Shown here: one piece after another, positions 63,417 to 64,000 of the stretch | Numbering within the stretch: the stretch's first letter is position 1 | Layout: every line of letters starts with the position of its first letter | DNA from: Owenia fusiformis | Lineage: Eukaryota > Annelida > Polychaeta > Sabellida > Oweniidae | Direction: 5' to 3' | Length of the DNA stretch: 64,000 nucleotides | NCBI GenBank assembly: GCA_903813345.2 | Contig: CAIIXF020000009.1 | Coordinates: 31,931,259-31,995,258 of the forward strand | Notes under the pieces: generated by a model | The model's input: only the letters and a program-made list of their open reading frames with translations | Database searches by the model: none | Told to the model about the DNA's origin: nothing | Position numbers and translations under genes: made by a program

Positions 63417-64000
63417 GTGAGTTTAGATCTTATGTTCTTAACTATTTATTTATGATATTTGAATGAATTTCACTTTTATTAAATCTAAATAGGGTCTTTT
63501 TATATGAACTTTTTTATTGTCAGTTTTTACACTTTTGAATTTCTTGTTGACATATTTTGGAAAATTAGTAAATATAAAACTGCATTACACTAATTGATGC
63601 TGCCAGGTAAACCCTGCTCCTACCCAACAACTATTGATGTGCTCTTATTTATACTTATTTATTTATTTGCGCTATTATTATATTCAATTTATGTTAATCA
63701 AGCAGTATATACACCTATTTTAGGTGTCCTCTGTAAATAATTTGTATTTTGATTTATTGTTATATGAAGGAAATAAGAAATAAATAAAAAAAAAAAAAAA
63801 AAAAAAACCCATATAGAATGCTAGTAATGTGAGCTTTTTCGCGTTAAAATCACCCCCTTTAGCATTTTTCATTATGCATTGTTTTCAAAGATATGATAGG
63901 CCTATATGGGAATATATTTCAAGTTGATGAGTTTGCTATGTAAGTATTTTTACCTTAAAATGATAAAAATGAACAAATATACATCATACCTTTTCAGACA
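63417..64000. other. intron after exon 85 with a poly(A)-tailed insertion
   Basis: A 22-nt A run (63786-63807) preceded by AATAAA-type sequence and an AT-rich stretch from about 63600 looks like the 3' end of a retrotransposed sequence in plus orientation. Its source is not recognisable. Nothing coding can be joined to exon 85 before the window ends, so the next ABCA exon lies outside. Confidence 0.5.

Noticed and set aside
2979-63416. That the cassette array is a decayed pseudogene
   Set aside because: All 85 exons keep phase, splice sites and paired cysteines, and no stop or frameshift was found.
1-64000. tRNA, rRNA or other structured RNA genes
   Set aside because: No cloverleaf-like sequence with A and B boxes or conserved rRNA segment was recognised on either strand by eye.

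Overview
The window is a piece of an AT-rich animal nuclear genome. It has short phased exons with GT/AG introns, many small palindromic elements, a non-LTR retrotransposon and a single-exon TRIM-NHL gene. A marine invertebrate, most likely a lophotrochozoan such as a mollusc, fits best. The phylum cannot be settled from the sequence alone.

Almost the whole window (about 2979 to 63416, plus strand) is the inside of one gene. I could chain 85 consecutive exons in phase with no stop, 15,615 coding bases or about 5,205 residues, and both gene ends lie outside the window. The last exons match the end of the first extracellular domain of ABCA lipid transporters: an LC...YC cysteine pair, a PLIRGKIPFSP block and a YKIRMDIENVHVTNRLRD block, all in the order seen in ABCA1. 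No membrane helix, Walker motif or ABC signature is present. The window is therefore one uninterrupted extracellular loop of an ABCA12/ABCA13-like giant, longer by itself than all of human ABCA13 (about 5,058 residues).

The loop is built from about 22 copies of an exon cassette, M0 to M21. Its plan is exon A (phase 0 to 2), B (2 to 1), C (1 to 0) and D (0 to 0). D carries two cysteines, so the cassette is symmetric and can duplicate in frame. Variants show its history: a two-cassette higher-order repeat (exons 17-25 and 26-34), a later array in which B and C are fused into one 244-nt exon (exons 48, 51, 54, 57), a 694-nt fused exon (30538-31231), an odd 2-to-2 exon at 21036-21194, and a split A exon. 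A run of four arginines (63307-63318) sits just before the conserved membrane-proximal block and could be a proprotein-convertase site.

Three introns are swollen by insertions. The intron at 21195-25584 holds an antisense, intronless RING/B-box/coiled-coil/NHL (TRIM-type) gene at 22962-24818. The intron at 38776-45024 is almost entirely a 5.9-kb foldback element with TA flanks, which itself contains a smaller MITE and a nine-copy satellite. The intron at 47354-53726 is almost entirely an antisense APE-type LINE whose ORF2 is broken by a single in-frame stop. Other introns carry several families of MITE-like palindromes and minisatellites, two of which run directly into splice acceptors.
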